NCBI GenBank assembly: GCA_022570795.1
Contig: JAKUDP010000008.1
Coordinates: forward strand, 1,550,001-1,614,000
DNA: 64,000 bases
Direction of reading: 5' to 3'
Origin: Sphaerulina vaccinii
Taxonomy: Eukaryota; Ascomycota; Dothideomycetes; Mycosphaerellales; Mycosphaerellaceae
The notes beneath the pieces are model-generated. The model saw only the letters and a program-made list of their open reading frames with translations, searched no databases and was not told the origin of the DNA. Of the stretch, positions 43,486-53,810 are shown piece by piece; the first letter of the stretch is position 1, and every line of letters starts with the position of its first letter. The translations under genes and the position numbers were made by a program.

Positions 43486-46056
43486 CTACTCACTGTCATC
43501 ATCCCCAGCCAATGGCACTTGCATCCTCTTCTCATCCCTCAACGCTTCAACCGCATACTCAACTCCAGCTTGCACCACTTTCCTCTCCTTCTTACTCCCA
43601 GCAACCTCACTTTCCAGTGCAATAAAACTTTCCAGAAACCAATCCAGTCCCTTAACCATATCCGGCACAGCATGCGCTTGAGCAAAACACTCTTCAACTT
43701 GCTTACCAAAAGCCTCTTTTCCGTATTTCCTCCTCAAATTCAGGAAGAGAGTGGTAATGAGGACTTCCGCGAAGATCTTAGCTTTCACGCTCAATCCCAT
43801 GAAAGGGAGAGGTTTGAGGATCGTGATGCGTAAGTGGTTTTCGCTGACCATCGTGGCGTAGAGTTTCGCGATGTTGTACAGACTCCGGACAGTCATTTCT
43901 TCTCCTTCATCATCATCGTCTATACGGCGATATACGTCGAACAACGCGAATTGCCATGCCTTGGCCATATGGTGTCCAGAACAGAATTTCAAGGCTTCGA
44001 GAGTGTAGAAATGGTTGTAGACTGGTTCGGCTGAGACGCAATGTAATAGCACTCTGGGGATTTCGAGTTGCTGTTTGTTTTTGAGGTTAAGCTTTTGAAG
44101 ACGAAGATGTGCGTGTGTGGGGTCCACAGCGCCCATTACTGAGATGAAGATTGCGCGGCGAATATCGGTGTTCATGCCTTGGGCTCGGGCGAGGGTGTCG
44201 AGATTGACTTCGTTTGGGTCGGCATCGGAATCGTCGTTCTGGGGTTCTGGGACTACTTCCGAGGTCGTTGTAGGAGTGGTGTTGTTGTTCGCCATCTTCG
44301 CAGGATCACGCCAGGAAGCACCCACGAGCCACCATTTGCCTTTCTTCTCTGAATCGCGGATATCCGCTAAACTGATACGTAGCGCTTCAGCAGTCTTCTG
44401 ATTCTTGATCTGGCCTAGAGTTTTCTTGATGCGGGTTGTGTGTTCTACACTGCTTACCGAACCTGCACCTCCGGTCGTCATGCGATTGTTCTTTAGATTA
44501 TTAATAGTTTCAATCATGAATTTCGTTCTTACGCTGACATTCTCTTGTCCACCGGCTTTGTTGATCGCTCGTTGAAGGAGGAGGACAATATCTTTCAGCG
44601 CAGTGGGATCATCTTGTCGCAATTGCTGTCCGGAGATTCGGATGATACGCAACAGTAACTCGGTGTTACTTTCCGAAAAGTTCTCAAGCAAAATCCGGAT
44701 GTAATCGAAGATGACTTCGCACCCGATCGCCTGTAAAGTGTAGAGATTGGAGAGAAAAGCTAGGATGTTCAGAGTTTGCTTCTCTTCTGAGTCTCTCGCA
44801 TGATATTCGTCGAACGCGTTCACCATCGCTTCGAGGAGTTGTGCGCCAAAGTCTGCTCCTGTTGTGCGGTAGACTGCTGTCGCGAAGCCAGCAAGAAGGA
44901 TCATTTCATTGTCTGTGAGGGCGGAACGATCACATCCGCGGTTCTTGAAAAGTTCGATAAGGACTGAGGTTACATGTCCTCTAGCGTTCTTAGTGTAGAT
45001 GTCCTGTACAGCTGCCAGAATTGAGAGCATATTGGCTTCCGAGAGCTTGTTCATTTGTCCGTTCAGTTGTCGCTGGAGCTGTTTCAGTAGTTCTTCATCT
45101 CCAGAAGCCGCTTTTCGCATTGAAGGAGGAACGTATTTTCCTGCAGCTGGTGTTGCAGATGTGGCGGCATTTTTGACAGCCGGCGCAACATATGAGTTCT
45201 CCCTTTCGCGTGGTGTCTCATCGTCGTCCCCGTCGAGATCATCGTCTGAAAGCTCGTCCTCGGAGAACGGGTTCTCGATCATCTCCTCGCCGCTGCCGTT
45301 GTCAACCTCGTCGTCCGTACCATCCTCAGATGCAGCAAAGGAATCGTCGTCGCTTGTTGCTGAAACGTCCTCGCTCTCCACCTCTACCGCGACTGGTTTC
45401 GTCACTTTCTTCTTCGTCTCTGCCTTCCGCCTCTTCTGCTTCAACCAATCCTCGTCTTCTGGAGCCGCTCGCTTTTTGCCTGATATTGGAAATCCATCCT
45501 CGTCCTCCGAGCTGAGCCCACCGCCCACAAGCCAGTCCAGTTCGTCGTCTCCCACTTTCTTCTTGCTCTTCCCTCGCATTCCCAGCTTCTTCTCCAGAGC
45601 GCGAATTTCAGCATCATCGTCGTCCAGTTTCGCTCTTACAGCTCTGGGGACTTTGGCGGCTATTGGATAATCGTCCTCGATCTCCTCTTCGCCTTCACTG
45701 CCATCATCGCTCTCCTCGCCATCGGAATCTTCGAGGTCATCTTCATCCTCGCTCTCGGATACCTTGCTCTCTATCTTCTTCGGCGCAGACTTTCGTGGTG
45801 CATCCGGAGTCCTCGCAGAGGGCTTGTATGGCTTCAGAATAGGCCTATTATCATGCCTGATAGCATGCGCCTTCCTCTCTTCCACCGTTGGTCTCGAATG
45901 TGTCTGCCTCTTTTTGTCTGTTCTTTCCGCTTTTCTCTTCTCCTTCCTCGTCTGTTGGTGGTTGCGCTTTCCTATTCTGCCATCGGACACTTTCTCCAGC
46001 TGCCGATGCCGAAGGATATTGGGCAGCTTGGGGCCACCATATGTCGAGCGACTCAT
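43486..46056 (-). CDS. SGD1: Nucleolar MIF4G-domain protein (SGD1/NOM1)
   Basis: SGD1/NOM1 is needed for early 40S ribosome biogenesis in the nucleolus. This is a single 856-aa exon. Residues 1-60 are strongly basic (KRNHQQTRKEKRKAERTDKKRQ), consistent with nucleolar targeting. Residues about 90-300 hold alternating acidic blocks (SESEDEDDLEDSDGEESDD and similar). The MIF4G domain starts near KYVPPSMRK and LKQLQRQLNGQMNKLSEANMLSILAAVQDIY, and continues through LLAGFATAVYRTTGADFGAQLLE and NILAFLSNLYTLQAIGCEVIFDYI. The MA3 domain is at MNTDIRRAIFISVMGAVD, with LHCVSAEPVYNHFYTLEALKFC and GLSVKAKIFAEVLITTLFL. The gene is divergent from SRP14, with 154 bp between the starts. Confidence 0.93.
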   Translation of the reverse strand: MSRSTYGGPKLPNILRHRQLEKVSDGRIGKRNHQQTRKEKRKAERTDKKRQTHSRPTVEERKAHAIRHDNRPILKPYKPSARTPDAPRKSAPKKIESKVSESEDEDDLEDSDGEESDDGSEGEEEIEDDYPIAAKVPRAVRAKLDDDDAEIRALEKKLGMRGKSKKKVGDDELDWLVGGGLSSEDEDGFPISGKKRAAPEDEDWLKQKRRKAETKKKVTKPVAVEVESEDVSATSDDDSFAASEDGTDDEVDNGSGEEMIENPFSEDELSDDDLDGDDDETPRERENSYVAPAVKNAATSATPAAGKYVPPSMRKAASGDEELLKQLQRQLNGQMNKLSEANMLSILAAVQDIYTKNARGHVTSVLIELFKNRGCDRSALTDNEMILLAGFATAVYRTTGADFGAQLLEAMVNAFDEYHARDSEEKQTLNILAFLSNLYTLQAIGCEVIFDYIRILLENFSESNTELLLRIIRISGQQLRQDDPTALKDIVLLLQRAINKAGGQENVSVRTKFMIETINNLKNNRMTTGGAGSVSSVEHTTRIKKTLGQIKNQKTAEALRISLADIRDSEKKGKWWLVGASWRDPAKMANNNTTPTTTSEVVPEPQNDDSDADPNEVNLDTLARAQGMNTDIRRAIFISVMGAVDPTHAHLRLQKLNLKNKQQLEIPRVLLHCVSAEPVYNHFYTLEALKFCSGHHMAKAWQFALFDVYRRIDDDDEGEEMTVRSLYNIAKLYATMVSENHLRITILKPLPFMGLSVKAKIFAEVLITTLFLNLRRKYGKEAFGKQVEECFAQAHAVPDMVKGLDWFLESFIALESEVAGSKKERKVVQAGVEYAVEALRDEKRMQVPLAGDDDSE

Positions 46057-46210
46057 CGTTCGAAGGAAGAGAGTTGGAGCGACATGAGAAGAGCTCTTGA
46101 AGAGAAAGTGAAAGTTGAAGCGGAATCACTCCGATTTTGCCCCACTCACTCTTCGCGATATGATATGGACCACAGACGACACTCTTTGCTAGTCTATACA
46201 GTACAACAAC
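46057..46210. promoter_or_regulatory. Compact bidirectional promoter, SGD1/SRP14
   Basis: Only 154 bp separate the two divergent start codons, so the core promoter elements must be shared or interleaved. No specific element was identified. Confidence 0.5.
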
Positions 46211-46719
46211 ATGGCCGCTTCACATTTGAGCAACGATGAGGTATACATCTTGCTCCCTGATATGTCATATACCAGACTAACCATCGTATCACATGATGTG
46301 CAGTTCTTCAGCTCCCTCACCAGCCTCATCTCCACAACACAACAAAAAGGCCACGGATCCGTCTATCTCACACAAAAACGATGTCCGTACTTCCTCCCAC
46401 ACCCTCTCTACAACATCTCTGACATACAGAAACAGTAACATACGGCTCCGACATCTCAAACCATCTCGCTCCTCCCAAAAATCCTCTACCCTTAATCGTA
46501 CGAGCCACCGATGGGAAATCCAACAGTAAAGAGAAAGGCACAGACGGCAAAAGAGAAAAGAACAAGAACAAAGTGAGATTGTCTACGATAGTACAGCCGG
46601 ATGATCTGGAAGCTTTCTTTACGAGATATGCGGACGTGTGTAAAGCTGGGATGCAGAGTTTGAAGAAGAGAGATCGGAGTAAGAGGAAGAAGGTTAAGAA
46701 GGTGAAGAAGGAGACTTGA
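46211..46719 (+). CDS. SRP14: Signal recognition particle subunit SRP14
   Basis: SRP14 binds the Alu part of SRP RNA with SRP9 or its equivalent and contributes to elongation arrest. Three exons (46211-46240, 46304-46382, 46436-46719) give 130 aa in frame. The protein reads MAASHLSNDEFFSSLTSL, then KGHGSVYLTQKRLTYGSDIS, then the domain-internal basic loop (SNSKEKGTDGKREKNKNK), VRLSTIVQPDDLEAFFTRYADVCKAGMQSLKKRD and a Lys-rich tail. The order and spacing match SRP14. The second intron uses a weak donor (GTCCGT), supported only by the restored LTQKR-LTYG junction. The protein is cytosolic. Confidence 0.92.
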
Positions 46720-48446
46720 GGGAGGAGGAGAGATGGGAGAGAAGGACTGGAGAAGCGATGATGTGCTGAGGTCTAAGGGACGAGAAGTCAGACCAGGACT
46801 GGATCGAAAGAACATGAGTGCGGGACTATTATGCTCGTGCCTGGAAGGGGCTGGAGCGTAATATACGTGTCGCATCTGTGGCATATCACAACATCACTAT
46901 CATCGAAGACAGAGTCGCGTGACCACACGTCGCTGTGACGACTTGGAGAACGGAGCCGGAAACGAGAGCCATGACAGCGAATGAATATAACGACAATCTC
47001 AATACTCTGAACCCGAAAAGCCCAAACTCCAATGAGCGATTTTCGAGGCCGTGTGCAATAGTTCGACAGTGCTCTCGATGGCAATACAATTTGCATGCCA
47101 GGCAAGACTTATTGGACCTATTTGTCTTCATTGCAAAGACCAACAAGCTGAAGTTTGAACGTAGTGCTTGGGTGTCCTGACACGCTACGCCAAAACACAC
47201 CGTACCAAAGTCTTCGGCCATGGCATCTCCATCGACCTCCCAACAAGCCGCGTCCTTGACCTGCCTCGAACCGCTCACTCTGGAACACTAGCACTACCTC
47301 TCGCTTCCCTGCAATGGTAGGACCACATGCCCTCGAGAGCAGATTCTCCTCGTTGACTTGCGCTCTGTTGGGGTCGTACTTGCGTGTGCTGTTGAAATTG
47401 AAGGTGATTTACTGGTAAATCTCCCACAGCAGGTGGTCGACGCCTCCGAGATCACCCAGATCACTCAGTCGGAAATTTCATGGTCGACGTCTTGTGGGAG
47501 ATCTGTCTCTTGCTGATATTGAAGAGTCTGTCGATGAATGTGGTCCCTCTTCGAAGGACACCTTGCAAGGTGAAGTCATACTTGTTGCGTACAAGTGGCT
47601 CGACAGTGCCGATGAACACCGCATTTTTCCCATTCCTTTCACTGCAGCGCCGAACCGCGGGTGGGCGGCGATTGTGCCGAATTGTCGAAGTGACTGCTCG
47701 TCGCAGAGCAGGACAGAGACATACTTGAAGCAGGTCTCGTGGAACGTGATGGTTACGGTCGTACCACTCGAGGGAGCCACCGACGACAACAACGTCAATT
47801 CGAGGATCGTTCAATAGGTGTGTGAAAGCTGAATATATAACATGCGCGTTTGTGAGTGTATACGGATTGGAGTAATGCTTGAGATGCTGGGCTGATTGCG
47901 AGGGAGCAGAGATTGATATCAGTCCTGCAAGACTTGGTCTGCTTGACAGCAAACAGATGGATGTCTTGGAGCTGCGACGAGAAGATGCTTGTCTCTTGTT
48001 ACGATTGCTGGACAGTACGACAAACAACGGAAAGACCGAGACTTCTGTCTCAGTACATCGAGAGCAAAGCACTCGCCGAACAAAGGACGAAGAATTTGCT
48101 CTTCATCGAAGTACCGAGTCGAGCGTACAGCAGCGAGAGAAATAGCGCCGACAGCCTTTTCCGAGTACCAACTTCATGAGCGCCTTCATTGCACTGACTT
48201 CTGAGGCGCTTAATCCTTGCACTGACACCGTCAGCCACCAGTCAGCTTTGCACTACCCAAATGACGTCTGACACCTCAGCTGAACATAAGGCAACAGCTA
48301 TGCTTCTCAAAACGGTCAACAAGAGGCGAGTGCTGCAGGCTCACGCTGATCAAACACTCAGCGGCGATAGTTACGGGCGCACCTTTCGAGTCTGGACTTC
48401 TACACTCTTGACTCAACAGCTTGTTCCAAAGAGAGCATTCCACAGA
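46720..48446. other. 1.7-kb interval, no confident gene
   Basis: Overlapping frames of 100-200 codons occur at 47461-48072 (minus) and 47494-47817 (plus). The plus frame (ADIEESVDECGPSSKDTLQGEVILVAYKW) has fair composition, but neither frame has a motif or clear splicing. A decayed gene is possible. Confidence 0.4.
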
Positions 48447-49092
48447 ATGGATCTATTATCTTGGACACTCCTGGCAATAGCATCCCAGACATTAGCATCC
48501 TACGAGCACAGCCCGTCCTTACCATCGCCATCTCTCCTCCCATACGCATCCCCAGACACCCTCCCATCCCTCCTCGAATCAGCTTGCCACCCACAAGACC
48601 CAAATATCATCGAGCAAATTCGAAACTCCATGGCACTGTACCCTCTGATCATTGACAGCAAAGCCTTCTCATCTCTATCACTCATCTTTACCGACGACAT
48701 CCAAGCAAACTACAGTACTGGCCTTGGTGTCCTGACAGGCATAAACAACGTGACAGCAACGTTGCAGACCAGTCTGGAGAAGTTCAGCAAGCAACATCAG
48801 CTCGGGACTCAAGTTATCTTAGTGCGGCCTGGAGCAGGAAATCTTGCGAGGAGTGTGACATGTTATCGTGCTGCACACTTCGAGAAGGGTGAGGTTGAAG
48901 CAGTAGGAATGGTAAGACGGCTTACGTACAGCTCGTTTGCTACTTGCTGATCGGTACGGCTAGGAACTCTACGCTTTTGGTTATTATGACGATGAGTGGC
49001 ATCTCGATAAGAAGAACGGAGTTTGGAGAATCTATCAGCGGAGTTTGACATATCTTGGTCCTCTTGTTGGAGATGTCTCGGTCTTCTCGTGA
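48447..49092 (+). CDS. Secreted SnoaL-like (NTF2-fold) protein
   Basis: Exons are 48447-48911 and 48964-49092 with a 52-nt intron, giving 197 aa. I use the internal ATG because it starts a clear signal peptide (MDLLSWTLLAIASQTLASYE); the upstream 62 codons are polar and unlike a leader. The body has IRNSMALYPLIIDSKAFSSLSLIFTDDIQANYSTGLGVLTGINNV, typical of SnoaL-like folds, where a helix precedes the pocket strands. The second exon encodes ELYAFGYYDDEWHLDKKNGVWRIYQRSLTYLGP, the paired terminal strands. N-x-S/T sites are present. SnoaL-like proteins include cyclases and isomerases, but many fungal secreted members have no known reaction. The gene is convergent with the chimera downstream; the stop codons are only 27 bp apart. 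Confidence 0.85.
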
Positions 49093-49119
49093 AATAGAAT
49101 CTATGGCCGGCTGACGATT

Positions 49120-52100
49120 TCAGTGTTGCGGATGATCGCGGAGGTTGCGGTTGCCTTGTGTCGAGCGCTGCACGCGTTGGCGTTCACGTTCCTCCTTCGC
49201 GATTTCGGAGGACTTTATAGCATTCTGGCCTGCACTTGGTCTGTCGCCACCCACGCCACCAGGTAGTCCGCGGCTGACGTTATAAGCAAGTGCTTCGATC
49301 ACCAGTGTGCGTAACTCGCCGTCTTCCTTTAAGTCTTCTGCCGCAAGACGAGAGCGCTCCTCCTTGTTAAGGTCTCTACGGCGCATGGATCTGATCTCTT
49401 CTATAATGTGTAGAAGCACGTCTTCTGGGCATTTGGTCCTAGGTGCGCCATGTGTAGCAGAGTCGCGCACATATCGACGAGTCACATCTTGACAACCATC
49501 GGCAGAGAAGCCTATACAGTATGAGAGCTTCTTTGCCCAGCCTGCGACAGTAGGGCGTCAGCTATGAGGGTGGTCGCTCTCGATACACAAGCACTTACCT
49601 TGGGTATAGAGCAATGGAACGTTCCATGCACCTTCGCAGACATCTACATGTACCCACTTCCTACGGTGTTCACTGTACACCCCTGTCCATAAGTAATCTT
49701 CGCCGTTCCAGATCCATCTTACACGGCTTCCGAGCACTCGACAGAGCATTGTAAAGCATGTGACCCACTCGCCCGCGCGGCCTCGACGAGTTCGTAGCAG
49801 AACGAAAGCATCGTTGTATCGGGGGAATCGCACAAAATTCTGGCATGACTGAGAGTCAGGAGTTAGTGGTGCCGTGCCATCATGCACATCATGCTCTAAG
49901 AATGATAGTATACTTACAGTGTTCGCACACTGGTAAAGCTCAACTCGACTCGCCGAGCATGCTTGTTCTTCGGGCGTTGGTGCAACCATTCCTCTGCCTG
50001 TTGTTACTCCATGACATGTCGAGCATTTAGGATTATTGGTCCATTCGAAGAAGTCATTTTTGAACCATCTCATCAAAGCGCGGATCACACAATCCTGATA
50101 ACCCCAGGCCGATTCGCAGCTAAGGGACGCTGCTTCAGCTGTGTAGAGATCGCACTCCTCCTGTGCTTCGTCGTACAGACGTTGAAGCGGAATTGAGGCA
50201 AGAGCTTCGTCCAGTTGTGCAGTATCTTCCCATTTGCATGGTGTGTTCGATAGCGCTACAAGCATGTTTCGCATTCGCATAGATTGCGTATCAGTAGGTG
50301 CTACCGGTATCAGTGGAGTATTCAGCCGAAGATATGATGGCAGCGAAGTAAGTCGATCATGCGTGCCAATAGCGTCTGCGTTAGCCCGTACATCGAAAGT
50401 TGATCGCGGGTCGTCCACATCAGCTGGCCCTTCTAGATCTGGCCGCGACTGCTTGATATGTGCGCGGAGGGCCTCCTTGCGCTTTCTCGACCACATAACA
50501 CGAAACTGCTGGGCGATCTCAGTTGTCCAGCTGTCTGGTAGAGCCGCGAATGCCGGGCTAGGAACAGATTTGCGACTGGCAACAGGTACAGTAGGCTTCT
50601 CAGGAGACATGACCGGATGCGGCCCCATGCCGTTGGACTGAACAGACCGCACACCGAGTGGGTTCTTGGAGAAGCTGAGTCTGATACCTCCTTTGATACT
50701 ATTATGGAGCGGATGTCCATATAGCTTATGCAGTGCCTTGGTAGCAAAGCTGACATCTTCAAACTCCACGAAGCACATAGGTCCGTTAGCCTTGGTTCGG
50801 AAGCACAGTCTCTTATAGCCACGAACATCGGAAAAGAGCGATTTCAATTCGTCCTCCGAGGTATCAATCGGCAGATTGCCAACGTAGAGCGTGCTGCATG
50901 GAGGGTTCTGATCTGCTGTATTCATCGGTGTTTCAAATGCCTTCGGAATATGCTGGGGCGTAACCACAGTCGGAGACACCGCTGCCTTATCAGAAACCTG
51001 ACAATGGCCGAAGTTGACAGTGAAGTTCATCCCAGCATCAAAGCTTTTCTGGACATCTCTCAACATCTGGTACGCTGGAACCAGTAATGCTGTTCCAGTT
51101 TCAGGACTGCCTGCGATGATATGGCCTTCGATATATTCCGTTTCCGTGTTGATCACCGCAGAGCCACAATCGCCAACCTCAAGCGTGCCCTCCAGGTGGA
51201 CGGTCCATAGCTCCTGTGAAGTTTGGCCGCCAGGAAGCGTCATGAAACATGGTGTTCCTGATATGGCGCCAAACCTTGCTTTCCTGGAGCCTGTATAGGC
51301 TACAACGTGCCCGTCAAGTGGACCGCTATCGGACACGCCTCGCGGCGTTACGCTGTGATACGTACATGCTGAGTTACCTGACGAGTTCTCGTTTCGAAGT
51401 CTCGGGTCGCTCTCATTAGCCCTCATCAAGCAATAGTCAAGCTGGCCACTTTCACCGGTCGTGGAGGCGAATGAGACATCCTTTGGCTCATAGTAGATGT
51501 CTCGAACAGATCCGTAAGTGACATGCTTAGTCTCATCAAGCAAGATCGGCCATGTTTTGGTTGATGTGCCGTAGCTGGACGCATCAGATGCTCTTGGTTT
51601 CGTTTCAGACATGTCATCTGCATCATCTACGAAATCGAACTCCAACATGTCATCTTATTCCATGGGTGTGAATGCAGATTGATCATTGGTCCCGTCAATG
51701 AAGGCATGAGCGACTGTGGTGAGATAAGTCGCGACACCAGATTCCATCACAGCTCCGATCGTGGCAGGCGTTAGCGCCGGCGATGCATGCGACTTCTTGA
51801 CCAAGATCTTTTGACCCATTGGGTTTGGACAACTGGGGACAGAGTATGCTGGAGGATCCTCGACGTGAACATCATCTGGCGCAGTAAGCTGTTTTAGTTG
51901 ATCTAAGTGTGGTGGCCGTGTGCAGTCGCCGGTCCTGAAGCCTGGATATCGTACTATAATGCCGCTTTCGTCAATCTCATTCCTGATTGCCTTTCGCGCT
52001 TTGACGTCTCTGCTGCAGAAGAATATGGTAGGATTCGCTGTCGTCGCCGAGCGCCCTACCATATACGCCGACCAGATAACTGTGGCGGTAACGATCTCGC

Positions 52101-52314
52101 CGTGAGTCTCCAGGTGTGTCTTGATCTCGCCTGCCAGCTGGACATATTGCTTCTGAGCCGCGCCTCGCATCTGCCAACACTGGCATTTTCCAAGGTTCCG
52201 ATGAAATAGTCCTATGGATTCCTCTGGGTCTGGCCACGATGGAGCGAGCTTGTCCTTCGGTGTTCTGCCGACCACGACTCGCATGAAGCTGAGCGTGGAA
52301 GTGGCAGTGCTCAT
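49120..52314 (-). pseudogene. Chimera: chymotrypsin-fold protease, Whi3-type RRM and acatalytic PNG1, with an in-frame TAA
   Basis: One frame runs from ATG 52314 to 49558 and continues in a last exon 49120-49541 (intron 49542-49598). A second, in-frame 78-nt intron is likely at 49840-49917 (GTAAGT, CTAAC, CCAG). TAA at 51655-51657 splits the protease domain: LTTVAHAF (His) lies before it, LDYCLM (Asp) and GDCGSAV (Cys in the nucleophile place) after. Next is an RRM with LYVGNLPIDTSEDELKSLF, GPMCFVEFEDVSFATKAL and GGIRLSFSKNPLGVRS, the Whi3 signature. Then comes PNG1: WGYQDCVIRALMRWF, KCSTCHG, TRRGRAGEW, WNGEDYLW, WVHVDVCE, and GWAKKLSYCIGFSADG in the last exon. The peptide N-glycanase Cys is Ala and the His is Tyr, as reported for Neurospora PNG1. 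Either two or three genes fused or the stop marks decay. Confidence 0.78.
49840..49917 (-). other. Probable in-frame intron within the PNG1 domain
   Basis: The segment starts GTAAGT, holds CTAAC and CTGAC, and ends CCAG. It is 78 nt, a multiple of three without stops, so translation does not reveal it. Removing it brings VELYQCANT next to NFVRFPRY, as in PNG1 proteins. Confidence 0.75.
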
Positions 52315-52549
52315 TGCGTCGACGGCTTCAAGGCCATAGCAATGACAGGAGAGTGTCGCGGTACAGATATCTGCACAACATCGTTATCAGTGTGGGTGGA
52401 TAGCTGTGATCCTGCGAAGCGCCGCGTTGACAGCGCAGCACAGCCACCACCGGTGATACGACGTGCATCGCGCCCATGCGTACGCGCCTGGCATGATGGC
52501 CATGCTGAGATATCGGAACAAAGACTGAGGTCGAGCAGAAAGATGGAAG

Positions 52550-53653
52550 ATGGACATAAACATGAGACCAAACGAGAACAAGAACGCGTTGCTCGCAACC
52601 TCAGTCCCCTTGGTCGCGACTGCCCCAGTTTCAATTGCCGCCAAAAGCCGCCTCATTGAACTGCTCCGGGCTACAAAGATACCTCCTCACGACTTACCTG
52701 ACTCTTATTTCGAGTACTACACACACCAATGTGATTCTTTCTCAGTTGAGCAGAGCGGCTTTTTTTCAGACGATGATGCTCCACATGTCAAAACACATCA
52801 AGATGTCGCAGATTTAGCCTCAAGTCTCGTTGCCAGATCACCGACATGGGACGAAGTGTTTAAGCAACTCAAGACAGCGACACTCGACGAGGCAAAGACC
52901 TCAATCAATTGGGCAGCGAGAGTGCTCACCATGATAGACATTGAGGTCCTACAGTGCGAGTTCTCGTCTCGCAAACCACTGCTCTGGGGGAGTCGCTCGC
53001 TGCGGAACTTCCTGGTAGATGTATTTACACCAACGGGACAAGATCATGTTCAAATTCGGCTCGAGAAGGTGTTCAATGCCCGCAATCTGGAACGGCTTGC
53101 TGGCATCTCAATCGAGTGGACCAATGATCTGTCCAGCCATCTCAGTCTCCGAGACGACGACACAAAAGTCTTGCTCTTCCACCATGCTTCCTTCTTGGAG
53201 AACACTCGAATGTGAGACCAAACACTTCCACCTCCGGTCCAGCCGCTAATATGATACATCAGCGACATCTTCCCTCCCAAACTTCTTCAAGAGACCTTAC
53301 AAACCCTCGCCCTCCTACTCCCATCATCTGATCGAGCCACCCAGCAATGATATCGCAAGCAACAAATCCAACTCAACCTTGATCCTAGAGCCGCGAGATG
53401 CCATAAACTTCGAGCCGATGATCGACAAATCGAGAACTTCTACTTCTGGAGAGAACGTCTAAGCATTCTCAAACAAGTATTCGATGAAGCTGAACCGAAG
53501 ACATTGTCGCAATGGTGGTATGATCGTCGGAAGGGCCCACAGTGGTATACCTTCTGGGTAGCTGTAGCAGTCCTTGGTTTGACAATCTTCTTCGGGTTCA
53601 TCCAGTCTGTTGAAGGGGCGTTGCAAGTGTATAAGGCCTATCATCCGAGCTGA
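52550..53653 (+). pseudogene. Conserved fungal protein with C-terminal membrane segment, interrupted by TGA
   Basis: Exons are 52550-53211 and 53263-53653 with a 51-nt intron. The joined frame is protein-like throughout, with one stop, TGA at 53348-53350, in DRATQQ*YRKQQ; related proteins have a tryptophan near this point, so a TGG to TGA change is likely. After it the frame continues for 100 codons: LDPRAARCHKLRADDRQIENFYFWRERLSILKQVFDEAEP, QWWYDRRKGPQWYTFWVAVAVLGLTIFFGFIQSVEGALQVYKA, including a membrane segment. I recognise this pair of motifs from many ascomycete proteins of unknown function. The gene is divergent from the chimera. If translation stops at TGA, the product loses its membrane anchor. 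Confidence 0.7.
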
Positions 53654-53810
53654 GACCTGATGCATGTCAGTACGGTTAAGGTCTACTACAATGCTCGGAA
53701 CTTCTGGTATTCGTCGGGTCGACACTTTTTCCGTTAGCAAAGCTCGCCTGGGTATCTCAATGCTGTACATCTCACACTCTCCACCTGAACATCCTCTGCC
53801 ATACAAACTT

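Noticed and set aside
45192..45670. Plus-strand Ser-rich frames opposite SGD1
   Set aside because: They are the reverse of acidic (Asp/Glu) repeats in SGD1, which produce long Ser/Arg frames on the other strand.
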